Source of the DNA: Pelagibius sp. Alg239-R121
Lineage (GTDB): Bacteria > Pseudomonadota > Alphaproteobacteria > Kiloniellales > Kiloniellaceae
Length of the DNA: 64,000 nucleotides
Assembly: GCF_947331435.1 (NCBI RefSeq)
Contig: NZ_CAMZOF010000003.1
Span: 186,001 to 250,000 of the forward strand
Reading direction: 5' to 3'
The notes under the pieces are model-generated. The model was not told the origin of the DNA. It made no database searches and worked only from the letters and a program-made list of their open reading frames with translations. The position numbers were made by a program, and so were the translations under genes. Of the stretch, positions 54,709 to 64,000 are shown one piece after another; within the stretch, counting starts at the first letter, position 1; each line of letters starts with the position of its first letter.

Positions 54709-56838
54709 ATGGCGAGTAAGGCAACCGAAAGCGCCGAAGCAACTGAGACGCGCGAAGAAGCGGCCGATGGACCGCTGATGGACGGTATGTCTGCGTCGGT
54801 TAAGAAGATGATCCAGAAGGCCAAGGAGCGCGGTTACGTCACCTATGACGAACTGAACCAGGTCTTGCCACCGGATCAGATGTCTTCCGAACAGATTGAA
54901 GATACCATGGCGATGTTGTCCGAAATGGGCATCAACGTCATTGAGAATGAAGAGCAGGAAGAAGCGCCCGCGGATGAAGAGGCTTCTGAGAGCTCTTCGC
55001 GTGCGACCGGCAATCTGAACGACGATGACATTGGCCGTACCGACGATCCGGTTCGAATGTACCTGCGTGAGATGGGTTCGGTTGAACTGCTGTCACGCGA
55101 AGGCGAAATCGCGATCGCGAAGCGCATCGAGGCCGGCCGCGAAAAGATGATCGGCGGGATCTGTGAAAGCCCCCTGACCATTCGCGCTCTGCTGGAATGG
55201 CACGAGTCGCTGATTGAAGGCCGTATGCTGCTCCGTGACATCATCGATTTGGATGCCACCTATGGCTCGGGCCCCTCGGTCGAGGAGATCACGGGCGATG
55301 ACGAAGAAGGCGGCGAAAACGGCGAATCTGCAGAGGGCGAAACCGCGGATGCCGGTGCAGCGGCTGACGCGCCCGCCGCAAAGGTGGCTGAAGCGCTGAA
55401 AGAGGCAACCGCCAAGGCCGGCGATGCCGCCAAGGTGGGAGATGCAGCTAAGCCTAAGGAAGAGGGCGCATCGGACGCCGACGGCGAGGGTGCGGCAACT
55501 GGAGAAGGTGGCGCAGAAGGCGAAACCAACGGCAACGCTGATGGCGACGATGAGGAGGAAGAGGAAAACAATATTTCTCTGGCCGCCATGGAGCAGGCTC
55601 TGCTGCCCGTCGTCATTGAGATGCTGGAAGAGATTGCAGACACCTACAAAAAGCTCTCCAAAGTTCAGGAGAAGCGTCTTCTAAGCCTTCAGAAGGGTGA
55701 AAAAGCGGCCTCGGCGACGGAGAAGAAGTTCGAGAAGTTGAAGTCCGAGCTCGTTGATCTGATGGAGGGCGTGCACTTCAACAACAATCGGCTGGAGCAG
55801 CTGGTCGATCAGCTTTACGGCTTGAACCGTGGATTGGTCGGGCTTGAGGGCAAGCTTCTGCGCATGGCGGAAAAGCGCGGCGTAAACCGCAGCCAGTTCC
55901 TGGACGAATATTTCGGGCACGAACTGGACCCGACCTGGACCGAGCGGATCAAGACCATGCCGGGCAAAGGCTGGGCTTCATTCTCTGAGCGTCACGCCGA
56001 TGACATCGTCTCCATTCGATCGCGTGTGTCCGAGATTGCCGACCTGACCGGCCTGCCAATCGGCGAATTCCGCAGGATCGTCAAGACCGTGCAGACCGGC
56101 GAGCGCGAAGCCAGCAAGGCGAAGACCGAAATGGTCGAAGCCAACTTGCGACTCGTGATCTCCATCGCTAAGAAATATACCAACCGTGGCCTACAGTTCC
56201 TCGATCTCATTCAGGAAGGTAATATCGGCCTGATGAAGGCGGTCGATAAGTTTGAGTACCGCCGCGGTTATAAGTTCTCGACCTACGCTACTTGGTGGAT
56301 TCGTCAGGCTATCACGCGATCGATCGCGGATCAGGCCCGGACCATCCGTATCCCTGTGCACATGATTGAGACGATCAACAAGCTTGTGCGGACCAGCCGG
56401 CAGATGCTGCACGAAATCGGCCGCGAGCCGACTCCCGAAGAGCTTGCTGAACGCCTGGTAATGCCGCTGGAAAAAGTCCGCAAGGTCCTGAAGATCGCTA
56501 AGGAGCCGATTTCTCTGGAGACGCCGATCGGCGACGAAGAGGATAGCCATCTTGGCGATTTCATTGAGGACAAGAATGCGGTTATTCCCCTGGATGCAGC
56601 CATTCAGGCAAATCTGCGTGAAACCACGACCCGGGTTCTCGCTAGTCTGACCCCGCGGGAAGAGCGTGTACTACGCATGCGCTTTGGTATCGGCATGAAT
56701 ACCGACCATACCCTGGAAGAGGTCGGTCAGCAGTTCTCGGTTACCCGTGAACGCATCCGGCAGATCGAAGCAAAAGCATTGCGTAAATTGAAGCATCCGA
56801 GCCGTTCGCGGAAATTGCGCAGCTTCCTGGATACCTGA
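54709..56838 (+). CDS. rpoD: Primary sigma factor RpoD (sigma-70)
   Basis: A 709-aa housekeeping sigma factor. Region 1.1 is at the N-terminus, region 1.2 at [19 protein letters not shown] (about 110-130). An acidic non-conserved insert follows at about 190-288 with Ala/Glu-rich runs ([24 protein letters not shown]). Regions 2.1-2.4 contain [20 protein letters not shown] and [20 protein letters not shown], and region 4.2 contains [20 protein letters not shown]. It follows dnaG by 70 bp and is followed by a terminator. Confidence 0.98.
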   Translation: MASKATESAEATETREEAADGPLMDGMSASVKKMIQKAKERGYVTYDELNQVLPPDQMSSEQIEDTMAMLSEMGINVIENEEQEEAPADEEASESSSRATGNLNDDDIGRTDDPVRMYLREMGSVELLSREGEIAIAKRIEAGREKMIGGICESPLTIRALLEWHESLIEGRMLLRDIIDLDATYGSGPSVEEITGDDEEGGENGESAEGETADAGAAADAPAAKVAEALKEATAKAGDAAKVGDAAKPKEEGASDADGEGAATGEGGAEGETNGNADGDDEEEEENNISLAAMEQALLPVVIEMLEEIADTYKKLSKVQEKRLLSLQKGEKAASATEKKFEKLKSELVDLMEGVHFNNNRLEQLVDQLYGLNRGLVGLEGKLLRMAEKRGVNRSQFLDEYFGHELDPTWTERIKTMPGKGWASFSERHADDIVSIRSRVSEIADLTGLPIGEFRRIVKTVQTGEREASKAKTEMVEANLRLVISIAKKYTNRGLQFLDLIQEGNIGLMKAVDKFEYRRGYKFSTYATWWIRQAITRSIADQARTIRIPVHMIETINKLVRTSRQMLHEIGREPTPEELAERLVMPLEKVRKVLKIAKEPISLETPIGDEEDSHLGDFIEDKNAVIPLDAAIQANLRETTTRVLASLTPREERVLRMRFGIGMNTDHTLEEVGQQFSVTRERIRQIEAKALRKLKHPSRSRKLRSFLDT

Positions 56839-56903
56839 TTTTCCTGAGAGTCGTTGGCGGCGGTCGTCGACCAACCGACGCATCAGATGCTGATCTGTGA
56901 TCG

Positions 56904-56930
56904 AAAAAGGGGGCGTTTGCCTCCTTTTTT
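56904..56930 (+). terminator. Rho-independent terminator of rpoD
   Basis: The stem AAAAAGGGGGC / GCCTCCTTTTTT closes on GTTT, with one G-T wobble, and ends in a T6 run. It starts 65 bp after the rpoD stop. Confidence 0.85.
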
Positions 56931-56984
56931 CTTGTCTTGCTCTCAGCTTGGATTGTTCTCGAACTGGCGTGATGCCGGCCCGGT

Positions 56985-57725
56985 TTATTTCTTCGTTACG
57001 CCGGCAAATACTGTATGCAGGTCGATCGGTGGTTCCTCGCCGTCCAGGTTCAATTGTGCTTCGCAATGATCCAGGTGTGCTGCCATCGCCTGGGCGGCCT
57101 TGTCGTCATCGCCGCTTGCCATTGCGTCGACGAGCTTGCCGTGTGTTGCGGGGGAGCCGATCGCTCGGCTCGTAGAATCATATCTGGCTACGACCAGAGA
57201 GCTTCGTGACAACAGTTCCCTGAGAAAGCTCAATAGCGTCTCATTACCGGAGGTTTCGGCCAGTTGAAGATGGAAGCGGTTTGACAGGCGAATCCAGCCA
57301 GTCCGGTCGCCCCGTGTCATGCAGGCTTCTTCTTCCGCTACGATCCGGCGCAGGCTTTCCAACTCCGATGGACTGATCACCGCGCTCGCTGTGCGCACGA
57401 TCGCACCTTCGATGGCCCGGCGCGCCTCGAACACTTCGTGCGCGTCCTTAACCGATGGATTGGCAACGGCAGCGCCTCGGTTCGGCCGAATTTGCACGAT
57501 CTTTTCATAAGCCAGGCGTTGCAGGATTTTTCGAACGACGGTCCGACTGACATTGAAAATATCGCACAGCTTGTCCTCTGCCAGTCTGGTATCTGGGGCA
57601 AGACGCTGCTCGATGATCGCGTCGAAAATCTGACCATAGATCTGGTCTTCGCTGAAACCCGCTTTGCGGCCGCGAATGCCGACACCACGGAGGTCTTCAC
57701 TTGTTGTGTGTTCGCTCGATGTCAT
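56985..57725 (-). CDS. GntR-family regulator with FCD domain (FadR type)
   Basis: A 246-aa repressor from the ATG at 57725. The winged helix is at about 30-95 (DQIYGQIFDAIIEQRLAPDT, EDKLCDIFNVSRTVVRKILQ), the helical FCD ligand domain at about 105-230 (FEARRAIEGAIVRTASAVIS; SNRFHLQLAETSGNE; AQAMAAHLDHCEAQL with metal-binding His residues). The GTATAC palindromes at 57760 and 57933 lie in the gap to the divergent purine genes, which it probably represses. Confidence 0.9.
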   Translation of the reverse strand: MTSSEHTTSEDLRGVGIRGRKAGFSEDQIYGQIFDAIIEQRLAPDTRLAEDKLCDIFNVSRTVVRKILQRLAYEKIVQIRPNRGAAVANPSVKDAHEVFEARRAIEGAIVRTASAVISPSELESLRRIVAEEEACMTRGDRTGWIRLSNRFHLQLAETSGNETLLSFLRELLSRSSLVVARYDSTSRAIGSPATHGKLVDAMASGDDDKAAQAMAAHLDHCEAQLNLDGEEPPIDLHTVFAGVTKK

Positions 57726-58114
57726 GCCGCGCTTCCACAAAATGTAATCGATTCAATTTATTGTATACAATGACATTGAAAATCGTACTTCTTGCGCCTG
57801 CGAAACTCAACAGGGATCTGGTGGCGCACGGTTAGACCGGCTTGTATTGCGTCGACAATTGCCGGTTTACTACCAAATTCGATGCTACCCGCTTTAATAA
57901 TTTGAGGCGCTTTCAAATTTTATCGAATGAAAGTATACAAAAAACGTCTTCTATGTATTCAATTTCTGTGAGATATGTAGACACTGTTAAATTCACATGG
58001 CATAAATTACTGAGCGAAAGCCCGCGCCGAAAATGGCGCTAAATAAAAAATCGCCGTATGTGAACAAGGCTTTACTATGGAGGCGGAGCGTTCCGGCGCT
58101 CCCGTAGAAGGCGA
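57726..58114. promoter_or_regulatory. Divergent GntR/uraH control region with two GTATAC sites
   Basis: A 389-bp AT-rich gap without a gene. ATTGTATACAAT (57760-57771) is a perfect 12-bp palindrome fitting the FadR-type GntR consensus T-GT-AC-A and lies 35 bp before the regulator's start. A second GTATAC core (57933-57938, within AAGTATACAA) is 170 bp away, towards the purine operon. Two sites could allow looping or separate control of both promoters. Confidence 0.65.
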
Positions 58115-58480
58115 ATGGGCCGTTTGACAACGCATGTCTTGAACACTGCCGACGGGGTTCCGGGGGCCGGCATTTCGCTAGCGCTCTATTATGAGCAGCC
58201 CGCAAATGGTGTCGCCGAGCGGATTCTAATCAAGACAGCGGTTACGAATGACGATGGTCGTTGTGACGAACCCCTGCTCGAGGGCGTTGCATTTGTCAAA
58301 GGCACCTACGAGCTCCATTTTATGGCCGGAAGTTACTTCGAGGCGCGCTGTGGTGCGGCTGAAGAGCCGCGGATTTTAGACCGGATTGTATTGCGCGTCG
58401 GTCTTTCCGACCCCAATCAGCACTATCATGTTCCACTGCTGGTCTCGCCTTACAGCTATTCAACCTACCGTGGGAGCTGA
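58115..58480 (+). CDS. uraH: 5-hydroxyisourate hydrolase
   Basis: A 121-aa transthyretin-like enzyme that hydrolyses 5-hydroxyisourate, the product of urate oxidation, towards allantoin. The family N-terminus GRLTTHVLNTADGVPGAGI contains the active-site His, the middle LIKTAVTNDDGRCDEPLL the Arg, and the C-terminus ends in the hallmark YSTYRGS. It lies 66 bp before xdhA and likely heads the operon. Confidence 0.95.
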   Translation: MGRLTTHVLNTADGVPGAGISLALYYEQPANGVAERILIKTAVTNDDGRCDEPLLEGVAFVKGTYELHFMAGSYFEARCGAAEEPRILDRIVLRVGLSDPNQHYHVPLLVSPYSYSTYRGS

Positions 58481-58546
58481 ATTGGTCGTGCCTAACATTT
58501 TTAGCAAGCCCACGCTGATCTTTGATCTTGCCTTGAGAGTGATGCC

Positions 58547-60058
58547 ATGACTGCGGAAAAGGCTGACACTATTCGATTTTTGATGGGCGATGAGCTCCAG
58601 GAGTTGAGGGAAGTCAATCCCACCATGACCGTCCTGGAATACCTGCGAGATACAGCAGGTCGTTGCGGCACGAAAGAAGGCTGTGCAGAAGGCGACTGCG
58701 GCGCCTGTTCGGTGGTGCTCGCCGAGCTGGATGGTGAAAAGAGATTGAGCTACCGGGCGGTCAATGCCTGCATACAGTTTGTGCCAACCCTGCATGGCAA
58801 GCAGCTCATCACCGTTGAGGATCTGAAGTTACGGCTGCGGGACGGCAGCGACACAGAGGCATTGCATCCGGTTCAGCAAGCCATGATCGAGTGTCATGGC
58901 TCGCAATGCGGCTTCTGCACGCCCGGCTTTGTCATGTCACTTTTTGCGATGTTCCATGATGATAGGGCCGGTAAGGCTGGCTGGGATCGTCCGGGAATCA
59001 ACGATTCCCTTGCGGGAAACCTTTGCCGTTGCACCGGATATGGCTCGATCGTCCAGGCCGCACAGACGATGCGCAACTATGGAACGACGGATCAGTTCGA
59101 CCGGCGTTCGGCGGAAACCATCCAGGCCTTGGACGGTTTGAGAGATGGTCAAACCTTGAGTTTGACTCACGAAGGGCGCAAATACTTCGCGCCGACGACG
59201 GCTGATCAACTGGCTGAGTTGGTGATGGCCTATCCGGATGCCTGCATACTGGCAGGCGGGACGGATGTGGGTTTGTGGGTGACCAAGCAGCATCAGATCC
59301 TCGAGACAGTGATTTACACCGGCGATGTTGCTGAGCTTCATGAGGTTCGTGAGACCGAAGACACCGTCGAGATCGGTGCCGCCGCGACCTATACAGAGGT
59401 TCAACGTATTCTTGCCGGAGAGTACCCGGACTTCGGTGAACTGATCCGCAGGTTGGGTTCGGTTCAGATTCGCAACAGCGGTACCATTGGCGGCAACATC
59501 GCCAACGCCTCTCCGATCGGGGATTCCACGCCAGTGTTGATTGCCGCCGGGGCACGTATTGTCCTGCGGCGCGGCGGCGAGCGTCGTGAAATACCCCTGG
59601 ATCAATTCTTCCATGCTTATCGCGAGACCGACCTGACACCCGGCGAGTTCCTGGAAAGCATTATTTTGCCGAAGCGAAAACCTGCCACCAAACTGCGGTG
59701 CTACAAGATCAGCAAGCGGTTCGACCAGGACATCTCTGCGGTCTGCGCAGCCTTTGCGTTAGTGCTGGAAGGTGAAACGGTCAAATCGTTCCGCACAGGT
59801 TTCGGCGGCATGGCGGCAACACCCAAGCGTGCCACGGCCTGCGAAGAGGCACTGACCGGTAAGGCCTGGACACGAAATTCGGTTGAGGCGGCGATGGCTG
59901 CTCTGGAAAGCGACTTCGCGCCTATGAGCGACATGCGGGCCAGCAGCGACTACCGCAGGACCGTTGCCGGAAATCTGCTGCTTAAGTTTTTCCTGGAAAC
60001 CTCGGGCGACACCGCCGAAACCCGACTGGTCGGCGACAAGGAGTTGGCTCATGCCTGA
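58547..60058 (+). CDS. xdhA: Xanthine dehydrogenase small subunit (FeS/FAD)
   Basis: A 503-aa subunit carrying two [2Fe-2S] clusters and FAD. The first cluster ligands are around GTKEGCAEGDCGACSVVL (Cys46, 51, 54) with a fourth Cys in AVNACIQF. The second cluster has SQCGFCTPGFVMSL and NLCRCTGYG. The FAD domain (about 210-380) has ILAGGTDVGLWV and IGGNIANASPIGDSTPVL. The protein passes electrons from the Moco subunit to NAD. Its stop overlaps the xdhB start by eight bases. Confidence 0.96.
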   Translation: MTAEKADTIRFLMGDELQELREVNPTMTVLEYLRDTAGRCGTKEGCAEGDCGACSVVLAELDGEKRLSYRAVNACIQFVPTLHGKQLITVEDLKLRLRDGSDTEALHPVQQAMIECHGSQCGFCTPGFVMSLFAMFHDDRAGKAGWDRPGINDSLAGNLCRCTGYGSIVQAAQTMRNYGTTDQFDRRSAETIQALDGLRDGQTLSLTHEGRKYFAPTTADQLAELVMAYPDACILAGGTDVGLWVTKQHQILETVIYTGDVAELHEVRETEDTVEIGAAATYTEVQRILAGEYPDFGELIRRLGSVQIRNSGTIGGNIANASPIGDSTPVLIAAGARIVLRRGGERREIPLDQFFHAYRETDLTPGEFLESIILPKRKPATKLRCYKISKRFDQDISAVCAAFALVLEGETVKSFRTGFGGMAATPKRATACEEALTGKAWTRNSVEAAMAALESDFAPMSDMRASSDYRRTVAGNLLLKFFLETSGDTAETRLVGDKELAHA

Positions 60059-62426
60059 CACCCGCACTGTTGCACCGGCACCAATCACCGACTCCGAAAG
60101 CATTCAAGGCGGTGTGCATCGCGCACTGAAGCACGACTCCGCCCACAAGCATGTGACTGGCGAAGCGATCTACGTCGATGACATACCGCAGCCCGCCCAA
60201 CTTCTCCATCTTGCCTGCGGTCAGTCGGCACGGGCGCACGCGAAGATTATCTCCATGGATCTGTCTTTGGTTCGTCAGGCGCCGGGTGTCGTAGCGGTCT
60301 TAACCGGCGAGGACATTCCCGGTGAAAACGATGTCGGCCCGGTAATTCATGACGATCCGGTATTTGCCGACGGAAAAGTCGAATTTATCGGGCAGTCGAT
60401 CTTCGCCGTCGCCGCCGAAACTCGCGAGCAAGCCCGGCGCGCGGCACTCCTGGCACAGGTCGAATATGAGGATTTGGCACCGGTATTGAGCGTCGAAGAC
60501 GCGCTCGAGCAAAAGAGCTTCGTGCTGCCGGATCACGTGATCCGGCGTGGCGATTCAAAGGCGTCACTCGATCGTGCGAAACGCCGTTTGAGCGGCACTC
60601 TACAGGTCGGTGGTCAGGACCACTTCTATCTGGAGGGCATGGTGTCGCTGGCGATCCCTGCTGAGGACGGAGACGTGCAGGTCTGGTGCTCCACCCAGCA
60701 TCCGAGTGAAGTCCAACACAATGTCGCTCGTGTGCTCGGCCGTCCCTCCAATGCGGTGACGGTAGACGTACGCCGGATGGGTGGTGGTTTCGGTGGCAAG
60801 GAAACCCAGTCTGCCCTCTTTGCCGCCATCGCCGCGCTGACCGCCGTTCGGACCGGACGTCCCGCCAAGTTCTGTGTCGACCGCGACGACGACATGACCA
60901 TGACCGGAAAACGCCACGACTTTCAGATTGACTACGACGTTGGCTTTGACGATGAGGGGCGGATCGAGGCAATCGAGTTCATGCAGGCTTCGCGTTGCGG
61001 CATGTCGGCCGACCTCTCCGGCGCCATCAGCGACCGGGCGATGTTCCATGCGGATAACGCCTATTTCCTGGGTGATGTCACAATCACTTCCCATCGCTGC
61101 AAGACCAACACTGTCTCCAATACAGCGTTTCGCGGTTTCGGCGGCCCACAGGGTATGGTCGGGATCGAGCGCGTCATCGACGAGATCGCCTTTACGCTCG
61201 GCAAGGACCCGCTCGAGGTGCGTAAGCTGAACCTTTATGGCGGCGAAGGCCGCAACGTGACACCCTATTCCATGATCGTGGAAGACAACGTTCTGCCGGA
61301 AATCATCGAAGAGCTCGAGGTTTCTTCGGACTATGTGCGACGGCGCGAGGATGCGCGGGCCTTCAACGCAAAAAGCCCTGTGATGAAGAAGGGGATTGCC
61401 CTGACTCCGGTCAAGTTCGGCATTTCCTTTTCGACCACCCATCTCAATCAGGCCGGTGCATTGATACACATCTATGCGGACGGCAGCGTGCATCTGAACC
61501 ACGGCGGCACCGAGATGGGGCAGGGTTTGTTCACCAAGGTGGCACAGATCGTCGCCGAAGAGCTGCAGGTTGATCTGGATCGGATCAAGATCACGGCCTC
61601 CAGTACGGGTAAAGTACCCAATACCTCCGCAACTGCGGCGTCTTCTGGAACGGATCTCAATGGCAAGGCGGCACAAGCGGCAGCACGTACGATCCGTGAA
61701 CGTCTCGTCGGATTTGCGGCGAGCAAGTACGACGTCAAACCGAGCGAAGTCCGGTTCCGTGCCAATAAAGTGCATATCGGCGATGAGGCAATCACTTTTG
61801 ACGAGCTGATCGGTCAAGCCTATCTAGCGCGAGTTTCTCTGTCTTCTACCGGCTTCTACAAGACGCCCAAGATTTTTTATAATCGCGAAACCGCGAGTGG
61901 GCGGCCGTTTTACTACTTTGCCTATGGTGCGGCGGTCTCCGAGGTGATGATCGACAGTCTGACCGGTGAGCATAAGCTGCTGCGAGTCGATATCCTTCAC
62001 GATGCGGGCCGTTCCATCAATCCGGCGATCGATCTGGGACAGATCGAAGGCGGCTTCATACAGGGTTACGGGTGGCTGACGAGCGAAGAGCTGGTCTGGG
62101 ATGAAAACGGGCGTCTGCGCACCCACGCACCTTCGACTTACAAAATTCCTGCCTGCAGCGACCGTCCGGAGGATTTCCGGATGAAGCTGCTGGAGAGCGG
62201 CCGCAATCGTGAAGACGTCATTCATCGTTCGAAGGCTATCGGCGAGCCGCCACTCATGCTGGCAATCTCGGCGTTGTCGGCCTTATCTGACGCTGTCGCA
62301 AGTGTCGGCGATTATCAGCTCCCTCCCGGACTCGATGCGCCGGCGACACCGGAAAAAGTCCTGATGGCGGTCGAAAGACTTCGTCGGACGCAGGCAACGA
62401 ACGGTCAGACTGAGGCCGTGCAATGA
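60051..62426 (+). CDS. xdhB: Xanthine dehydrogenase large subunit (molybdopterin)
   Basis: A 791-aa Moco-binding catalytic subunit from the ATG at 60051; the frame stays open further upstream inside xdhA. It oxidises hypoxanthine and xanthine to urate. Moco-binding motifs are RMGGGFGGKETQ, NTAFRGFGGPQGM, and HGGTEMGQGLFTKV. The catalytic Glu is in the late KAIGEPPLMLAIS. Translationally coupled to xdhA. Confidence 0.96.
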   Translation: MPDTRTVAPAPITDSESIQGGVHRALKHDSAHKHVTGEAIYVDDIPQPAQLLHLACGQSARAHAKIISMDLSLVRQAPGVVAVLTGEDIPGENDVGPVIHDDPVFADGKVEFIGQSIFAVAAETREQARRAALLAQVEYEDLAPVLSVEDALEQKSFVLPDHVIRRGDSKASLDRAKRRLSGTLQVGGQDHFYLEGMVSLAIPAEDGDVQVWCSTQHPSEVQHNVARVLGRPSNAVTVDVRRMGGGFGGKETQSALFAAIAALTAVRTGRPAKFCVDRDDDMTMTGKRHDFQIDYDVGFDDEGRIEAIEFMQASRCGMSADLSGAISDRAMFHADNAYFLGDVTITSHRCKTNTVSNTAFRGFGGPQGMVGIERVIDEIAFTLGKDPLEVRKLNLYGGEGRNVTPYSMIVEDNVLPEIIEELEVSSDYVRRREDARAFNAKSPVMKKGIALTPVKFGISFSTTHLNQAGALIHIYADGSVHLNHGGTEMGQGLFTKVAQIVAEELQVDLDRIKITASSTGKVPNTSATAASSGTDLNGKAAQAAARTIRERLVGFAASKYDVKPSEVRFRANKVHIGDEAITFDELIGQAYLARVSLSSTGFYKTPKIFYNRETASGRPFYYFAYGAAVSEVMIDSLTGEHKLLRVDILHDAGRSINPAIDLGQIEGGFIQGYGWLTSEELVWDENGRLRTHAPSTYKIPACSDRPEDFRMKLLESGRNREDVIHRSKAIGEPPLMLAISALSALSDAVASVGDYQLPPGLDAPATPEKVLMAVERLRRTQATNGQTEAVQ

Positions 62427-63478
62427 CCAGCCGAACTTCTAATTTCCGAGCGTCCGGCATGACCTGGCTTGCTGATTTGAAACGACTTGCAGATGCCGGA
62501 GAGTCGGCCGTTCTGGTGACGGTAACAGCCGCGCGCGGATCGACCCCCCGGGAGGCCGGAACCAAGATGGTCGTAACGCGCGATCGCTTCTTCGGCACGA
62601 TTGGTGGCGGGCATCTGGAATACCGTTGCCTCGAGATTGCACGGGAAATCTTGGGTGCTGAGCCGGTTGCACGTATTCGCCGCTTTGAGGTTTTTCCACT
62701 TGGTCCGGCCTTGGGGCAATGCTGTGGGGGAGCCGCGGACGTATTGTTCGAAGCTGTAGCAGCACAAGATCTGCTGGAGATCGATCCGTCGAATGCGGAG
62801 ACACCGTCAGTTCTTGTGACCCCGCTCGCGACGGAGGGTGGTGCGATGTATCTGAGGTCAGGCTATCCGGCCGATGATCTCGAACAAATGCCCTGTGTTA
62901 CGAGCGAAGGGGGCCGAGCGGTTTTGATCGAGCGGGTTTGCGACGATCGCACGCAAGTTCTTTTGTTTGGTGCAGGACATGTTGGACAAGCCGTTGTTGC
63001 AGCGCTTGCGCCTCTACCTTTTGCTGTGAGCTGGATTGACAGCCGCGCCGACAGCTTTCCGCCAGAGATGCCGTCTAACACCGTCATCGAAGTTGTCGAC
63101 AGGCCGACGCTCGAAGTCGATTACACATTGCCTGGTGCTTTTTATCTGGTGATGACCCACAGCCATCAGCTTGACCTTGAGATCTGCGAGGCGGTTTTGC
63201 GCCGGGGGGATTTCGCTTATCTCGGTTTGATAGGTTCTGCGACCAAGCGCGCGCGTTTCAATCGCCGATTGCTGGCGAAGGGATTGCCGGCAGATCGCCT
63301 GGGACGCTTGACCTGTCCGATTGGCATTGCCGGAATTTCTGGGAAGCATCCAGCGGAAATCGCCGCTTCCGTTTCCGCGCAGCTGTTGGCCGAACGCGAA
63401 GCCCAAAGCCTGTTTGAAGCGCGTGAAGCGCCGGATAGAGATGGATTGAAGAGAAACATTTCGGGACAAGGATCATGA
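62423..63478 (+). CDS. xdhC: Xanthine dehydrogenase accessory protein XdhC
   Basis: A 351-aa chaperone that binds and sulfurates molybdopterin cofactor for insertion into XdhB. The N-terminal XdhC/CoxI domain has VTVTAARGSTPREAGTKMVV and FGTIGGGHLEYRCLEIA; the C-terminal Rossmann part has LLFGAGHVGQAVV and FAYLGLIGSATKRARF. It overlaps xdhB by four bases (ATGA) and guaD by four bases. Confidence 0.95.
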   Translation: MTSRTSNFRASGMTWLADLKRLADAGESAVLVTVTAARGSTPREAGTKMVVTRDRFFGTIGGGHLEYRCLEIAREILGAEPVARIRRFEVFPLGPALGQCCGGAADVLFEAVAAQDLLEIDPSNAETPSVLVTPLATEGGAMYLRSGYPADDLEQMPCVTSEGGRAVLIERVCDDRTQVLLFGAGHVGQAVVAALAPLPFAVSWIDSRADSFPPEMPSNTVIEVVDRPTLEVDYTLPGAFYLVMTHSHQLDLEICEAVLRRGDFAYLGLIGSATKRARFNRRLLAKGLPADRLGRLTCPIGIAGISGKHPAEIAASVSAQLLAEREAQSLFEAREAPDRDGLKRNISGQGS

Positions 63479-63945
63479 GCCGGGAAGATTTTATGCGACA
63501 GGCGATCGATCTGTCCGGAGAACGTATGCGCGCTGGCCTGGGAGGCCCCTTTGGTGCCGTGATCGTCAAGGACGGCAAGGTGATTGCCGAGGGATCCAAT
63601 CAGGTCACTTCGACCAGTGATCCGACGGCTCATGCTGAGGTGGTCGCGATTCGTGCCGCCTGCAAAGTGCTCGATAGTTTCAGCCTCGAAGGCTGCGAAA
63701 TCTACACCAGCTGCGAGCCTTGCCCCATGTGTCTCAGCGCGATCTATTGGGCGCGGCTCGATCGCATTTTCTATGCGAACGGGCGTGAGGACGCGGCTGC
63801 GATCGGATTCGACGACGATCATATCTACCAGGAAATTCCGAAGGCGCTTGAGTTGCGGGAGATCCCGACAGAGCGCCTGCTTGCGGGCGAAGCCTGGTTG
63901 GTCTTTGCGGAGTGGCAGGAAAAAACCGACAAAATCATGTACTGA
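63475..63945 (+). CDS. guaD: Guanine deaminase (CDA-fold nucleoside deaminase)
   Basis: A 156-aa zinc deaminase. Zinc/catalytic residues are His53-Ala-Glu55 (TAHAEVVAIRAA) and Cys83-Pro-Met-Cys86 (EPCPMCLSAIYWARL). The length and the C-terminal segment fit B. subtilis-type guanine deaminase, converting guanine to xanthine. Its place behind xdhC supports this role in purine degradation; cytosine or tRNA adenosine deaminases are less likely. The remaining 55 bp of the window show nothing further. Confidence 0.87.
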   Translation: MSREDFMRQAIDLSGERMRAGLGGPFGAVIVKDGKVIAEGSNQVTSTSDPTAHAEVVAIRAACKVLDSFSLEGCEIYTSCEPCPMCLSAIYWARLDRIFYANGREDAAAIGFDDDHIYQEIPKALELREIPTERLLAGEAWLVFAEWQEKTDKIMY

Positions 63946-64000
63946 TCGAGCAACTATTAGCCATACGGCCGGAAGATCGCGTTAAGCGGCGGCAGGTGTA

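Noticed and set aside
60600-61817. 405-codon minus-strand ORF opposite xdhB
   Set aside because: Lies wholly within the xdhB coding sequence, has no recognisable motifs and no ribosome-binding site.

Overview
The window is chromosomal DNA of moderately high GC from an alphaproteobacterium, most likely a Rhodospirillales/Kiloniellales-type lineage. This rests on the gene order murA - DUF2948 - hisG(short) - hisD - UPF0262 - LMW phosphatase - infA - maf - RNase E/G - yacG, on carA-carB-greA and yqeY-dnaG-rpoD, and on the twin-arginine TRAP transporter. The species cannot be named from sequence alone. No prophage, CRISPR array or intact insertion sequence was seen.

Layout. 1-7 kb: an IclR regulator cut by the window edge, a TRAP transporter (binding protein, small and large permease), an amidase, an unlisted 57-aa membrane protein and a DUF547 protein. 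7-14 kb: a DMT exporter, a tight three-gene operon (DUF3047 exported protein, ferritin-like diiron protein, TIGR04283-type glycosyltransferase), a disulfide-oxidoreductase-like flavoprotein, RidA, a hemerythrin-like protein, a frameshifted DMT remnant and a cytochrome c. 14.5-24 kb: tRNA-Thr and a conserved housekeeping block ending in tRNA-Phe.

24-33 kb looks like an accessory catabolic insert. It begins beside tRNA-Phe with a decayed IS6-type transposase. It then holds an aldehyde dehydrogenase, an epoxide hydrolase, a MocR-type regulator, a divergent TRAP transporter and a phytanoyl-CoA-dioxygenase-like enzyme. The same TCTGTC-containing motif, as pairs 22 bp apart, occurs in front of the epoxide hydrolase and in the MocR/TRAP divergent promoter. 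I infer that the MocR protein controls uptake and catabolism of one compound.

33-46 kb is loosely packed accessory DNA: an RlmA-like methyltransferase, a delta-class carbonic anhydrase, small lysine-rich ORFs, a PEP-CTERM protein, an alpha/beta hydrolase, an L,D-transpeptidase-like protein, a frameshifted gene, a YHS protein facing an AraC regulator, a large protein of unknown family, and an ELM1-family protein.

46-57 kb is core again (Lrp/AsnC, greA, carB, carA, yqeY, dnaG, rpoD). 57-64 kb is a purine-degradation cluster: an FCD-type GntR regulator with two GTATAC sites, hydroxyisourate hydrolase, xanthine dehydrogenase small and large subunits, XdhC and a guanine deaminase. Together these take guanine to xanthine to urate and process hydroxyisourate. 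The urate-oxidising step is not in the window.
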